Assembly: GCA_001771615.1 (NCBI GenBank)
Contig: MEUF01000005.1
Span: forward strand, 2,118-18,814
Length of the DNA: 16,697 nucleotides
Direction of reading: 5' to 3'
Source of the DNA: a candidate division WOR-1 bacterium RIFOXYB2_FULL_48_7
GTDB lineage: Bacteria; Margulisbacteria; WOR-1; O2-12-FULL-45-9; XYB2-FULL-48-7
This document shows, piece by piece, positions 7,924 to 14,291 of the stretch. The notes under the pieces are model-generated. The model was not told the DNA's origin, made no database searches, and saw only the letters and a program-made list of their open reading frames with translations. A program made the translations under genes and the position numbers. How positions within the stretch are numbered: position 1 is the first letter of the stretch; each line of letters begins with the position of its first letter.

Positions 7924-8264
7924 TGCGCCTCCAGGCTCTTAAGGAAAAGTTCACGTCCGCCGACCAAACGGTTTAAACCCTGGCACTTGGGGCAAGTAAC
8001 CTGCAGCGGTTGTTTCCCGTCGTAGCTGCTCACATGATGGCACTCGCTGCAATGAAGTTGTGCCGGCAACAGTTCAATCACCAAATTGGCTCCTTCAGCC
8101 GCGCTGCCTTTGGCCAATTCATTGAAGTAGAGCCGCAAACTATCGGGTTCCAGGCCTTCCATGACGCCGACACCAAGATTAATCTGGCTGATTTTATGCT
8201 TGTCTTTGGGCAGGGCGGCTAAACTTTTATCCAGGATTGAGCGGGCGACATAGGATTCATGCAT
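7920..8264 (-). CDS. hypA: Hydrogenase nickel metallochaperone HypA
   Basis: Small nickel chaperone that partners HypB. The frame is open upstream to an ATG at 8357, but the start at 8262-8264 is chosen because it gives MHES, in which His2 binds nickel, a hallmark of HypA, and a normal length of 114 residues. The zinc site is two CxxC pairs, CSEC at 72-75 and CPKC at 91-94. The glycine-rich GVGVMEGLEPDSLRLYF segment is also typical. The gene overlaps the end of the ferredoxin gene by 8 bases and has no clear Shine-Dalgarno, so translation is probably coupled to the ferredoxin gene. It sits directly between the hydrogenase structural genes and hypB. Confidence 0.96.
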   Translation of the reverse strand: MHESYVARSILDKSLAALPKDKHKISQINLGVGVMEGLEPDSLRLYFNELAKGSAAEGANLVIELLPAQLHCSECHHVSSYDGKQPLQVTCPKCQGLNRLVGGRELFLKSLEAQ

Positions 8265-8652
8265 TATTGGGTTGATTTGGGGGAGGAGTGGTGGGTGGTT
8301 CCCCTTTGACGGTGATTTTGAGCTTAGTGGGGTCCAGTTGGGCCAACTCAAAATCACTGGTAATTTCGATCGCCTTTTTCAAACAGGAATCAACACATTG
8401 GCCGCAATAAATGCATTTACCCAAATCGATCTGGGCCTCAAACTGTTTATCGGCAATCTTGATTATCTTGATCGCATTTGAGGGGCAATCGCGGACGCAT
8501 AATTGGCAGCCGATACATTTTTCCGGGTGAAACAGGATCTTGCCCCGGAAACCTTTTGGCATCTTGGAGCCGTCAAACGGATAATTGACGGTAGCCGGTT
8601 TTTTAAACAGGTGGTTGAGGACTTCGAACAGCATTTTGCCCGGATTTTTCAT
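8257..8652 (-). CDS. 2x[4Fe-4S] ferredoxin subunit of the hydrogenase (NuoI/MbhN/EchF-like)
   Basis: Electron-transfer subunit that passes electrons between soluble ferredoxin and the small subunit. 131 residues. Two cluster motifs are complete: Cys46-49-52-56 (CIGCQLCVRDCP) and Cys80-83-86-90 (CIYCGQCVDSCL); in the second the usual proline after the last cysteine is leucine. The N-terminal region with FFKKPATVNYPF-like character (residues 15-26) resembles NuoI-type subunits. The C-terminus is a proline- and asparagine-rich tail (about 118-131) with no assigned role. It overlaps the NuoH-like gene by 4 bases (ATGA) and hypA by 8 bases, and has an AAGGAA Shine-Dalgarno. Confidence 0.94.
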   Translation of the reverse strand: MKNPGKMLFEVLNHLFKKPATVNYPFDGSKMPKGFRGKILFHPEKCIGCQLCVRDCPSNAIKIIKIADKQFEAQIDLGKCIYCGQCVDSCLKKAIEITSDFELAQLDPTKLKITVKGEPPTTPPPNQPNNA

Positions 8653-9590
8653 CGGATAATGATTCCTTTCAAGATCAAATTAATCAGCAGCTGGACCATG
8701 GCCAAAGGGACGACGTATTGCCAGCAAAAAGCGATCATCTGGTCGATCCTCATCCGGGCAAAAATCGTTCTGGCAATCGAGAATAAAAAGACTATTAATA
8801 GGACTTTGACGAGATAAACCAAAAAGCCGACCACCGGGCCGGACTGCAGGCCAAAGGGGAGGAAAATTGCCGCTAATAGTGAAGCTCCGACAATCATTTC
8901 TATGTCCAGGGTCATGCGCAGAAAGGCGAGCAAACGGCCGCTGTATTCGGTAAAACCACCGGCGACAATTTCGGTCTCGGCTTCCGGAATATCAAATGGA
9001 GCTTTTTCCAATTTGCCGTGCAGGGCGATCAACGAGACTATCAGGCCGATCAGGTTAAAGGCCCAAAACCAGGGATGATCGATATAGAATTGCATGATTT
9101 CTGTAATTGACCAACTGTTGGCTAAAAGGGCCGGCGCCAATAAACCCATAAACAGGGGGATCTCGTAAGCAAATAACTGGGTGACAGTACGCACTGCACC
9201 GATACGGCAATACAGGGAGGTTGAATACCAGCCGCCGATAAAAAAGCAAAGGGTAGGGATCGTTAACAGATAAAGAATGACAATAATATCCCCATTAAAC
9301 GAGAAGAGTGAGCTGGTGCTCCAGAGGGGGATATATATGAAGGCGGTACAAACCGCGGTCAGGGCAATAATCGGGGCCAGCCTGAAAAATGTCGGGTTGG
9401 CCGCTGTCGGCACCAAATCGGCTTTGGCTACCAGCTTGATAAAGTCAGCCGTCGGTTGAAACCAGGGCGGGCCGACCCGGTTTTGCAATCGGGCATAAAC
9501 CAGGCGATCAAAATATTCGGCCCAGAGCGCAAAGGCGCTCAAGAAAAGAAAACCCGGGAAAACTAAAATATAAAATAGATCTAATAACAT
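8649..9590 (-). CDS. Membrane anchor subunit of the hydrogenase (NuoH/MbhM/HycD-like)
   Basis: Membrane subunit that binds the peripheral hydrogenase module and links it to the antiporter-like subunits. 313 residues with about eight membrane helices. Family motifs are present: ARLQNRVGP at 33-41, and at 195-218 EKAPFDIPEAETEIVAGG followed by FTEYSG, the charged loop-helix region shared by NuoH and hydrogenase homologues. The acidic residues of the 'E-channel' entrance (Glu203, Glu205, Glu207, Glu215) are therefore retained. The start shares one base with the stop of the large subunit gene (TAATG) and has a GGAGAA Shine-Dalgarno. In complex I this subunit forms the quinone chamber; here the partner is a hydrogenase, so no quinone is implied. 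Confidence 0.95.
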   Translation of the reverse strand: MLLDLFYILVFPGFLFLSAFALWAEYFDRLVYARLQNRVGPPWFQPTADFIKLVAKADLVPTAANPTFFRLAPIIALTAVCTAFIYIPLWSTSSLFSFNGDIIVILYLLTIPTLCFFIGGWYSTSLYCRIGAVRTVTQLFAYEIPLFMGLLAPALLANSWSITEIMQFYIDHPWFWAFNLIGLIVSLIALHGKLEKAPFDIPEAETEIVAGGFTEYSGRLLAFLRMTLDIEMIVGASLLAAIFLPFGLQSGPVVGFLVYLVKVLLIVFLFSIARTIFARMRIDQMIAFCWQYVVPLAMVQLLINLILKGIIIR

Positions 9591-10825
9591 TATTTCTCCA
9601 TTAACCTCTGCAGTCTTTTACCAGCCGCCGTAAAATCGAGGCCGCGTTGCTGGTTATATTTTATGCTCAACTGTTGCAGCTTTTGCCAATCAAGGATCTT
9701 TGTCTCTCCCTGATCCAGGTCTTTGACCTCGATCAGACGATCGGTACAGGAGAAACAGGGGTCAATGGCCGCGACAACAATCGGCAGGTCGGCCAGATAA
9801 CGGTCTTCCAACATTTTTTTGACAGCCTGGACGTTAGCCAGGGTTGGGGCGCGGACCTTGACTCGCTCAGGAAATTCGGTCCCGTTGGCTTTAATATAAT
9901 GCAGGTCTTCACCGCGAGGGGCTTCGTAACGGCTCAGGACTTCTCCTGCCGGGACCTTGCGTGGCGCCCTGACGGCAATCGGCCCTTCCGGGAGTTTGGC
10001 CAGCGCCTGTTCAATGATGTTGTACGATTCCAGGAGCTCTTTCATGCGGACAACTGTCCGGCCGTAAACGTCGTTATGGTTATCGGTTATGACTTTAAAC
10101 TCAACTTCGGAGTAGGCGGCATAGGGATCGTCTCGCCTGATATCGATATCAACCCCGGAGGCGCGAGCGGTTGGGCCAACGGCATTTAGTTTGATTGCGT
10201 CAGCCGGCAAAAGAATCCCGACACCGGAGAGCCTTTCGATGATGGTGGTTTCTTTGGAGGCGATCTCAATGTAATAAAGGGTTCTCTCCCTTAAAGTTTT
10301 TAAGGCGGCTAAAATATCTTTGATCTGTTCCTGGCTGATATCACGACGGACGCCGCCGATAGCGTTGATGCCATAGTTAACTCGATTGCCGGTTACCATT
10401 GCCAGGATATCCATGACAACTTCCCGGTCGCGCCAGGAATACATCAACAGGGTATCAAAACCGATTTCGTGTCCGGCAACACCCAGCCAGAGCAGGTGGG
10501 AGTGGACCCTTTCCAGCTCGCCGATAATCATCCGGATATAAGTGGCCCGCTTGGGGACCTGTAATCCGGCCAGCTCTTCGACCCCTTGCACGAAGCAAGT
10601 CGAATGGGTATGTGAACAAATCCCGCAAATGCGTTCAATCAAATAGACGGCTTGCAGATATGATTTGCTTTCGCAGGCTTTTTCAATCCCGCGATGATTA
10701 TAGCCAAGCCGGATATCAACACCCAAGATCTTTTCGCCCTTCAAGGCAATGCTAAAGCTTTCCGGTTCCTTTAAGGCGGGGTGCTGAGGCCCTAGAGGGA
10801 TTTTAAAATCTTCTGGTCCGGACAT
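9590..10825 (-). CDS. Group 4 [NiFe] hydrogenase large (catalytic) subunit
   Basis: Carries the Ni-Fe active site where H2 is made or oxidised; homologous to NuoD, MbhL, EchE and HycE. 411 residues. Both nickel-binding motifs are intact: RICGICSHTH with Cys67 and Cys70, and DPCFSCTDR with Cys357 and Cys360. This sets it apart from true complex I NuoD, which has lost the cysteines. After Arg363 the protein continues for 48 residues; in E. coli HycE a comparable tail is cut off directly after this arginine by HycI, so processing is expected here. No such protease is in the window. The ATG is preceded by the strong GGAGAGGTG and lies 1 base after the NuoC-like gene. Exact subgroup within group 4 cannot be decided by eye. 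Confidence 0.96.
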   Translation of the reverse strand: MSGPEDFKIPLGPQHPALKEPESFSIALKGEKILGVDIRLGYNHRGIEKACESKSYLQAVYLIERICGICSHTHSTCFVQGVEELAGLQVPKRATYIRMIIGELERVHSHLLWLGVAGHEIGFDTLLMYSWRDREVVMDILAMVTGNRVNYGINAIGGVRRDISQEQIKDILAALKTLRERTLYYIEIASKETTIIERLSGVGILLPADAIKLNAVGPTARASGVDIDIRRDDPYAAYSEVEFKVITDNHNDVYGRTVVRMKELLESYNIIEQALAKLPEGPIAVRAPRKVPAGEVLSRYEAPRGEDLHYIKANGTEFPERVKVRAPTLANVQAVKKMLEDRYLADLPIVVAAIDPCFSCTDRLIEVKDLDQGETKILDWQKLQQLSIKYNQQRGLDFTAAGKRLQRLMEK

Positions 10826-10826
10826 A

Positions 10827-11282
10827 TTACACCTCTCCTTTCATTTTCCAATCCTTGCGGAGTGGAAATTCGCCAACCGGCCAGTCATCGGTCAATGGGT
10901 AGCGGCTGCCGGCGGCCAGGCCTTCGACTTTAAAACCAAGCAGGTCGACAAGTTCCCGTTCAGCCACATCAGCGCTGGGGAACACATCAGTTACGGTTTT
11001 AACAACCGGGTTATTTTTGGTGACGAAAGTTTTTATGTTTAGCGTAATGGCATTATTTTTGCTCAAATGATAATAGAGGGCCAGATTATCTCCTTCGTCT
11101 AAGCCGGTGATCATATTAAGATAATTGAAGCCAAGTTTGTCCTTGGCAAAATCCAGGATTGGCCGGAAGTCAGCATAAGCAACTTCGGAAAAAATCCGGC
11201 GTGGCCGTCGAACCTGAGTCTTCCCATCGAGAACATGGAACTTATTTGTCAATTCAGTGACAATGGCTTCTTCGCTGGTCAT
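10827..11282 (-). CDS. Hydrogenase 30-kDa-type subunit (NuoC/EchD/MbhK-like)
   Basis: Structural partner of the catalytic large subunit; no cofactor of its own. The frame is open to an ATG at 11324, but the ATG at 11280-11282 is chosen because GGAGGG sits 5 bases upstream and the previous gene stops one base before it; this gives 151 residues. The family signature is at the C-terminus: ERELVDLLGFKVEG at 108-121 (the 'ERE-x-x-D-x-x-G' motif) and EFPLRKDW at 138-145. In complex I the corresponding text is followed by a longer tail; the short form is usual for hydrogenases. The gene lies between the small and large subunits, as in nuoB-C-D and echC-D-E. Confidence 0.93.
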   Translation of the reverse strand: MTSEEAIVTELTNKFHVLDGKTQVRRPRRIFSEVAYADFRPILDFAKDKLGFNYLNMITGLDEGDNLALYYHLSKNNAITLNIKTFVTKNNPVVKTVTDVFPSADVAERELVDLLGFKVEGLAAGSRYPLTDDWPVGEFPLRKDWKMKGEV

Positions 11283-11283
11283 C

Positions 11284-11721
11284 TTATCCCTCCAGGCTGG
11301 CCAATAATTTGACCACGCCGTCAATAATTGCTTTGGGGCTGGCCGGGCAGCCCGGAATGTAAGCAGAAACCGGGATCTTGGTATCTATCCCGCCTTTGAC
11401 GTTGTAACAGCCCTGAAAAACCCCGCCGGAACAGGCGCAAGTGCCGACGGCCACCACAAATTTCGGTTCTACCATCTGGTCGTAAATCATTTTGAGCCGG
11501 TCTTCGATCTGTCTGGTCACCGGGCCGGAACAGACTAAGACATCGGCATGTCGCGGCGTCCCCTTGATAATTATGCCAAAACGCTCCACATCATAGAGTG
11601 GGGTCAGGGCGGCGACAATTTCAATGTCACAGGCATTGCAGGCGCCGGTGTTGAAATGGATAATCCAGGGAGATTTGATTCTCGCCCAGGTAACAATTTT
11701 TTTTACTAACTGCATCGACAT
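11284..11721 (-). CDS. [NiFe] hydrogenase small subunit (NuoB/EchC/MbhJ-like)
   Basis: Carries the single proximal [4Fe-4S] cluster that hands electrons to the active site. 145 residues, the compact form typical of group 4. The four ligands are Cys28 and Cys31 (CNACDIE), Cys95 (GTCACSGG) and Cys125 (PGCP). As in other group 4 hydrogenases there is no Tat signal. The start is uncertain by two codons: ATG at 11719-11721 shares a base with the stop of the NuoA-like gene but is only 3 bases from AGGAGG (11725-11730), while the ATG at 11713-11715 is 9 bases away, a better spacing. The difference is two residues (MS). Confidence 0.95.
   Translation of the reverse strand: MSMQLVKKIVTWARIKSPWIIHFNTGACNACDIEIVAALTPLYDVERFGIIIKGTPRHADVLVCSGPVTRQIEDRLKMIYDQMVEPKFVVAVGTCACSGGVFQGCYNVKGGIDTKIPVSAYIPGCPASPKAIIDGVVKLLASLEG
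11288..11293 (-). promoter_or_regulatory. Shine-Dalgarno fixing the start of the NuoC-like gene
   Basis: Reads GGAGGG on the minus strand with a 5-base spacing to the ATG at 11280-11282, inside the last codons of the small subunit gene. It favours this ATG over the upstream ATG at 11324. Confidence 0.8.
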
Positions 11722-12053
11722 TAGCCTCCTAACAGTGTAAATAAGCCGACAATCACGGCAAAAAGATACAACAAAGCCAGAATCAAAATATTAAATGTTT
11801 CCATCGGGACGGTAATTAGCATCATGGTTGCCACATGGGCGATCGTAAAGAAAAAAGCAAACGGGAAAAACTGGCTGTAGTCCGGCTGGGCCATGGGATC
11901 AAAAGCGGTCTCTCCGCAGGCGTAGGGCGTTCCCGATTCGGCTGTTCGCGGGCCAACCTTTAAGGCAAAAAGAGACAAGACATAATTCAAGGCCAAAATA
12001 AAAGCCAGCATGACTAAAAAGGTCAATGGGGGTAATAATAACCAGTGGTTCAT
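11721..12053 (-). CDS. NuoA-like membrane subunit with altered acidic motif
   Basis: Three-helix membrane protein of 110 residues, related to NuoA (complex I subunit 3). Evidence: position immediately before the NuoB-like gene, hydrophobic helices at about 5-30, 63-83 and 86-107, and a loop reading SGTPYACGE that matches the 'YECG' loop of NuoA. In NuoA the second helix holds an Asp-Val-Glu pair (E. coli Asp79, Glu81) in the proton path; here the aligned text is His73-Val74-Ala75, so both acids are gone. A NuoA-type subunit is characteristic of complex I and not of the classical Ech, CooMKLXUH or formate hydrogenlyase complexes. The gene starts 1 base after the NuoK-like stop. Confidence 0.85.
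   Translation of the reverse strand: MNHWLLLPPLTFLVMLAFILALNYVLSLFALKVGPRTAESGTPYACGETAFDPMAQPDYSQFFPFAFFFTIAHVATMMLITVPMETFNILILALLYLFAVIVGLFTLLGG
11725..11730 (-). promoter_or_regulatory. Shine-Dalgarno of the hydrogenase small subunit gene
   Basis: A perfect AGGAGG on the minus strand. It is 3 bases from the ATG at 11721 and 9 bases from the ATG at 11715, so it hints that translation starts at the second methionine. Confidence 0.7.
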
Positions 12054-12054
12054 C

Positions 12055-12357
12055 TTAACCTTTTAACTCCCTTAGTTTTCTAATATCCAGATCCTTTTGA
12101 TAATGGTGCAGCCCCAGGACAATCCCAGCGGCCACCACCATGATTACAACTTCCATGACAATCAGGGTAATCACCAGGGATTGGGCCAGGGCCAGGTGTT
12201 GGCTAAAGTAGCCGACAGCAATGATTAGTAAAGTCACTGCCTTGATCAGGATTTCGATCCCGATCAACGCTCTCATCAGGCTATAAGTGTAAAGCAGGCA
12301 GTAGACACCGATGACTGCCAGCATGATGACACAAACACAGAAAAACCAAAAACTCAT
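12055..12357 (-). CDS. NuoK/MrpC/MbhG-like membrane subunit
   Basis: Small three-helix subunit of 100 residues that bridges the antiporter-like subunits and the hydrogenase module. Glu35 in RALIGIEILIKAVTLL lies where NuoK and MrpC keep a conserved acid (E. coli NuoK Glu36). The segment LALAQSLVITLIV and the C-terminal RKLRELKG look more like MrpC/MbhG than NuoK, yet Glu69 in the third helix matches NuoK Glu72. The protein thus mixes features of both. The start overlaps the preceding gene by 4 bases (ATGA) and has a strong GGAGGGG Shine-Dalgarno. Confidence 0.88.
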   Translation of the reverse strand: MSFWFFCVCVIMLAVIGVYCLLYTYSLMRALIGIEILIKAVTLLIIAVGYFSQHLALAQSLVITLIVMEVVIMVVAAGIVLGLHHYQKDLDIRKLRELKG

Positions 12358-12857
12358 TTTCCCCTCCAGGCTTTAAATAAAATAGTCACGCCAAAAGCGC
12401 CAGCCAGCAAACAAATAATCTGGCCGACCAGGTCAAGCTGCCTTAAGCTCCAAAGGACTACTCGGACGTCAGTGACTTTTTCGGCGACTACTGTGGGCAA
12501 GGCCAGGTCAACCTTGACCAACCAAAAGAACAAGCCCAACAGTAAAATAATGAAGGGGAGAGGGCGGAAGCGGGAGAGCCGTTCTCTTTCATGTTCGTAA
12601 ATCTCTGCCCAAGTCAATGGTTGGGTCAGGCTGATTGTTGTGATAAAAATTACCGAAATCAATCCAGAACAAACCGAAAGCTCAAAAACTGCGGCCAGAG
12701 GGGCATTTAATTTGTACATCATGACAGTTAACATGGCGCTAGTCAGGGCCAGGCCGATGGCTGCCCGCAGTAAACTTCTGGCCATGACTGTCCACAGGGC
12801 AGTTAAGACCAAAAACAGAGCAATGATGATTTCAATTTCCAAATTTCCTAACCTCAT
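12354..12857 (-). CDS. NuoJ / MbhD-MbhE-like membrane subunit
   Basis: Membrane subunit of 167 residues with about five helices. The N-terminal half (roughly 10-78) resembles MbhD and the DUF4040 domain of Mrp antiporters: LTALWTVMARSLLRAAIG, then NAPLAAVFELSVCSGL with a conserved-type acid at Glu59. The C-terminal part (about 130-162, VRVVLWSLRQLDLVGQ) resembles MbhE, which follows MbhD as a separate gene in Pyrococcus. The whole protein corresponds to NuoJ of complex I, but the NuoJ pi-bulge tyrosine position appears to be Cys63. An intervening charged segment (84-99) is probably a cytoplasmic or outer loop. It overlaps the upstream gene by 4 bases and has an AGGGAAA Shine-Dalgarno. Confidence 0.82.
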   Translation of the reverse strand: MRLGNLEIEIIIALFLVLTALWTVMARSLLRAAIGLALTSAMLTVMMYKLNAPLAAVFELSVCSGLISVIFITTISLTQPLTWAEIYEHERERLSRFRPLPFIILLLGLFFWLVKVDLALPTVVAEKVTDVRVVLWSLRQLDLVGQIICLLAGAFGVTILFKAWRGK

Positions 12858-14290
12858 AATATTTTCCCTATCGGTATCAACCAGGTATTAATCAGCCATG
12901 GAAACCCAAGTCCCAGCCCTAAAATAATTCCGGCCAGTAGCAATGATGGGAGGACCAGTTGCCACCCAGCCTCCTTGGTTTCATAAAAAGCATTCTCCAG
13001 CTGGCCAAAAAAGACCTTTCTCTGCAGGGTCAGCATATAACCAAGCGTCAATAAGCTGGCTAATACGGCTACTGTGGCATAAAAATATAGTTGAGCATTC
13101 CAGAGGGCAATGATAATTAATAGCTTGCTCCAAAAACCTGACAAGGGGGGGATGCCGGCCGTTGATAACGAGGCAATCGCTGAGGTGGCCCCGGTATAAG
13201 GCATTTTTTCAGCTAGCCCGCCCATTTTATCAATATCAAGCGTTCCGGTCTGTTTTTCAACCGCAGCGGCATTGATGAAGAGCAGAGACTTGAAAACAGC
13301 ATGGTTAAAGATATGGAGAATGGCTCCAGCCAAACCAAGCGCCGAACCGGCCGCCAGGCCTAAAACAATATAGCCCATCTGGCTAATACTGGAATATGCT
13401 AATAAACGCTTAAAGTTTGTCTGTCCCAGCGCCGAGAGGGCGGCAATAACAATAGAGGTGCCGCCAACTAACAACAAAATGTTTCTCAACGGATCAGCCA
13501 GGGTCCCGGTCAACTGGACAAATCTGATCAACGGATAAATACCGACAACCTTGGTAACAATGCCGGCTATGAAAATTGAGGTAATCGCCGGGGCGGCAGA
13601 ATAAGCGTCAGGTAACCAGCCGTGAAAGGGGATGAGTCCGCTCTTAATAAAAACGGATAAGAGATAGAGGATCAAACCCATCAGAATCAGGCTGTTGCCG
13701 GGGTTGGCCTTGATCGCGTTGGCGATGGCAGCAAACGAGGTATCACCGGCAAAAAAGACCAATAAAGCGATGGCGGCCAACATCAGCACGGTAGCAAACG
13801 ACGAGAAGATGACGTATTTAAAAGCCCCTTCGAGGGCATCCCTCTCCTTGGTCAAGGCAATAAGAATAAACGAGGCCACGGCGGTAATTTCAATAAAGAC
13901 ATAAAGTGAAAAGATGTCGGTAGCCAGCACCAGGCCATTCATCCCAGTCAGGGCGATAAACCAAAGGTTGGTAAAATTGTATTCTTGGTCGACATCGTTT
14001 ATCAAGCCTCGTGCCACAATCAGGGCGATTAGCCCGACCAGCCCGATGGCCAGCAGCATAACCAGGGTCAGATTATCAGCTGCTAAATTAAATTTAATCA
14101 CGTTAAATTGATAATTTGCGGTCAATTGCCAGAAATTCTTGTTAGGCCAGAGGACCAAGGCAATTTGGGCCAGAGCAGTCAGCAGCCCAAAACCAAAGAG
14201 GATATTGTGCAGCTTTGACTTGTGCGAAAAGCTAAGCACATTAACTATCATCAATAATAAAATCGGCACAAAAATAAATGATCCTACCAT
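12854..14290 (-). CDS. Antiporter-like membrane subunit (NuoN/NuoM/MrpD family)
   Basis: Ion-translocating membrane subunit of 478 residues with about 14 helices. The charged residues along the family's central ion path are all present: Glu134 in LYVFIEITAVASF (helix 5), Lys216 in VFIKSGLIPFHGWLPDAY (helix 7), Lys247 in AGIVTKVVGIYPLIR (helix 8), His326/His330/Lys334 in ILHIFNHAVFKS, and Lys389 in SGFWSKLL (helix 12). The NFKRLLAYSSISQMGY segment is characteristic. By length and lack of a C-terminal extension it is closest to NuoN or MrpD. It starts 1 base after the stop of the NuoL-like gene. Whether it moves Na+ or H+ cannot be read from the sequence. Confidence 0.92.
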   Translation of the reverse strand: MVGSFIFVPILLLMIVNVLSFSHKSKLHNILFGFGLLTALAQIALVLWPNKNFWQLTANYQFNVIKFNLAADNLTLVMLLAIGLVGLIALIVARGLINDVDQEYNFTNLWFIALTGMNGLVLATDIFSLYVFIEITAVASFILIALTKERDALEGAFKYVIFSSFATVLMLAAIALLVFFAGDTSFAAIANAIKANPGNSLILMGLILYLLSVFIKSGLIPFHGWLPDAYSAAPAITSIFIAGIVTKVVGIYPLIRFVQLTGTLADPLRNILLLVGGTSIVIAALSALGQTNFKRLLAYSSISQMGYIVLGLAAGSALGLAGAILHIFNHAVFKSLLFINAAAVEKQTGTLDIDKMGGLAEKMPYTGATSAIASLSTAGIPPLSGFWSKLLIIIALWNAQLYFYATVAVLASLLTLGYMLTLQRKVFFGQLENAFYETKEAGWQLVLPSLLLAGIILGLGLGFPWLINTWLIPIGKIL

Positions 14291-14291
14291 A

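Noticed and set aside
7247..7942. Open plus-strand frame of 231 codons
   Set aside because: It lies opposite hypB over its full length, has no recognisable motif, and hypB on the minus strand is certain from its GTPase and metal motifs.
8265..8357. N-terminal extension of HypA starting at ATG 8357
   Set aside because: It would add 31 residues ahead of the conserved MHE start and remove the nickel-binding N-terminus; it also overlaps the ferredoxin coding frame.
9647..10189. Open plus-strand frame of 180 codons
   Set aside because: Antisense to the hydrogenase large subunit, with no domain signature; it is a by-product of codon use in the real gene.
11283..11324. N-terminal extension of the NuoC-like subunit from ATG 11324
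   Set aside because: The ATG at 11282 has an excellent Shine-Dalgarno and directly follows the small subunit stop; the extra 14 codons overlap the small subunit gene.
9590..12053. True respiratory complex I (NADH- or F420-linked)
   Set aside because: The large subunit has both CxxC pairs of [NiFe] hydrogenases, hypA and hypB are attached, and there are no NADH-module genes.
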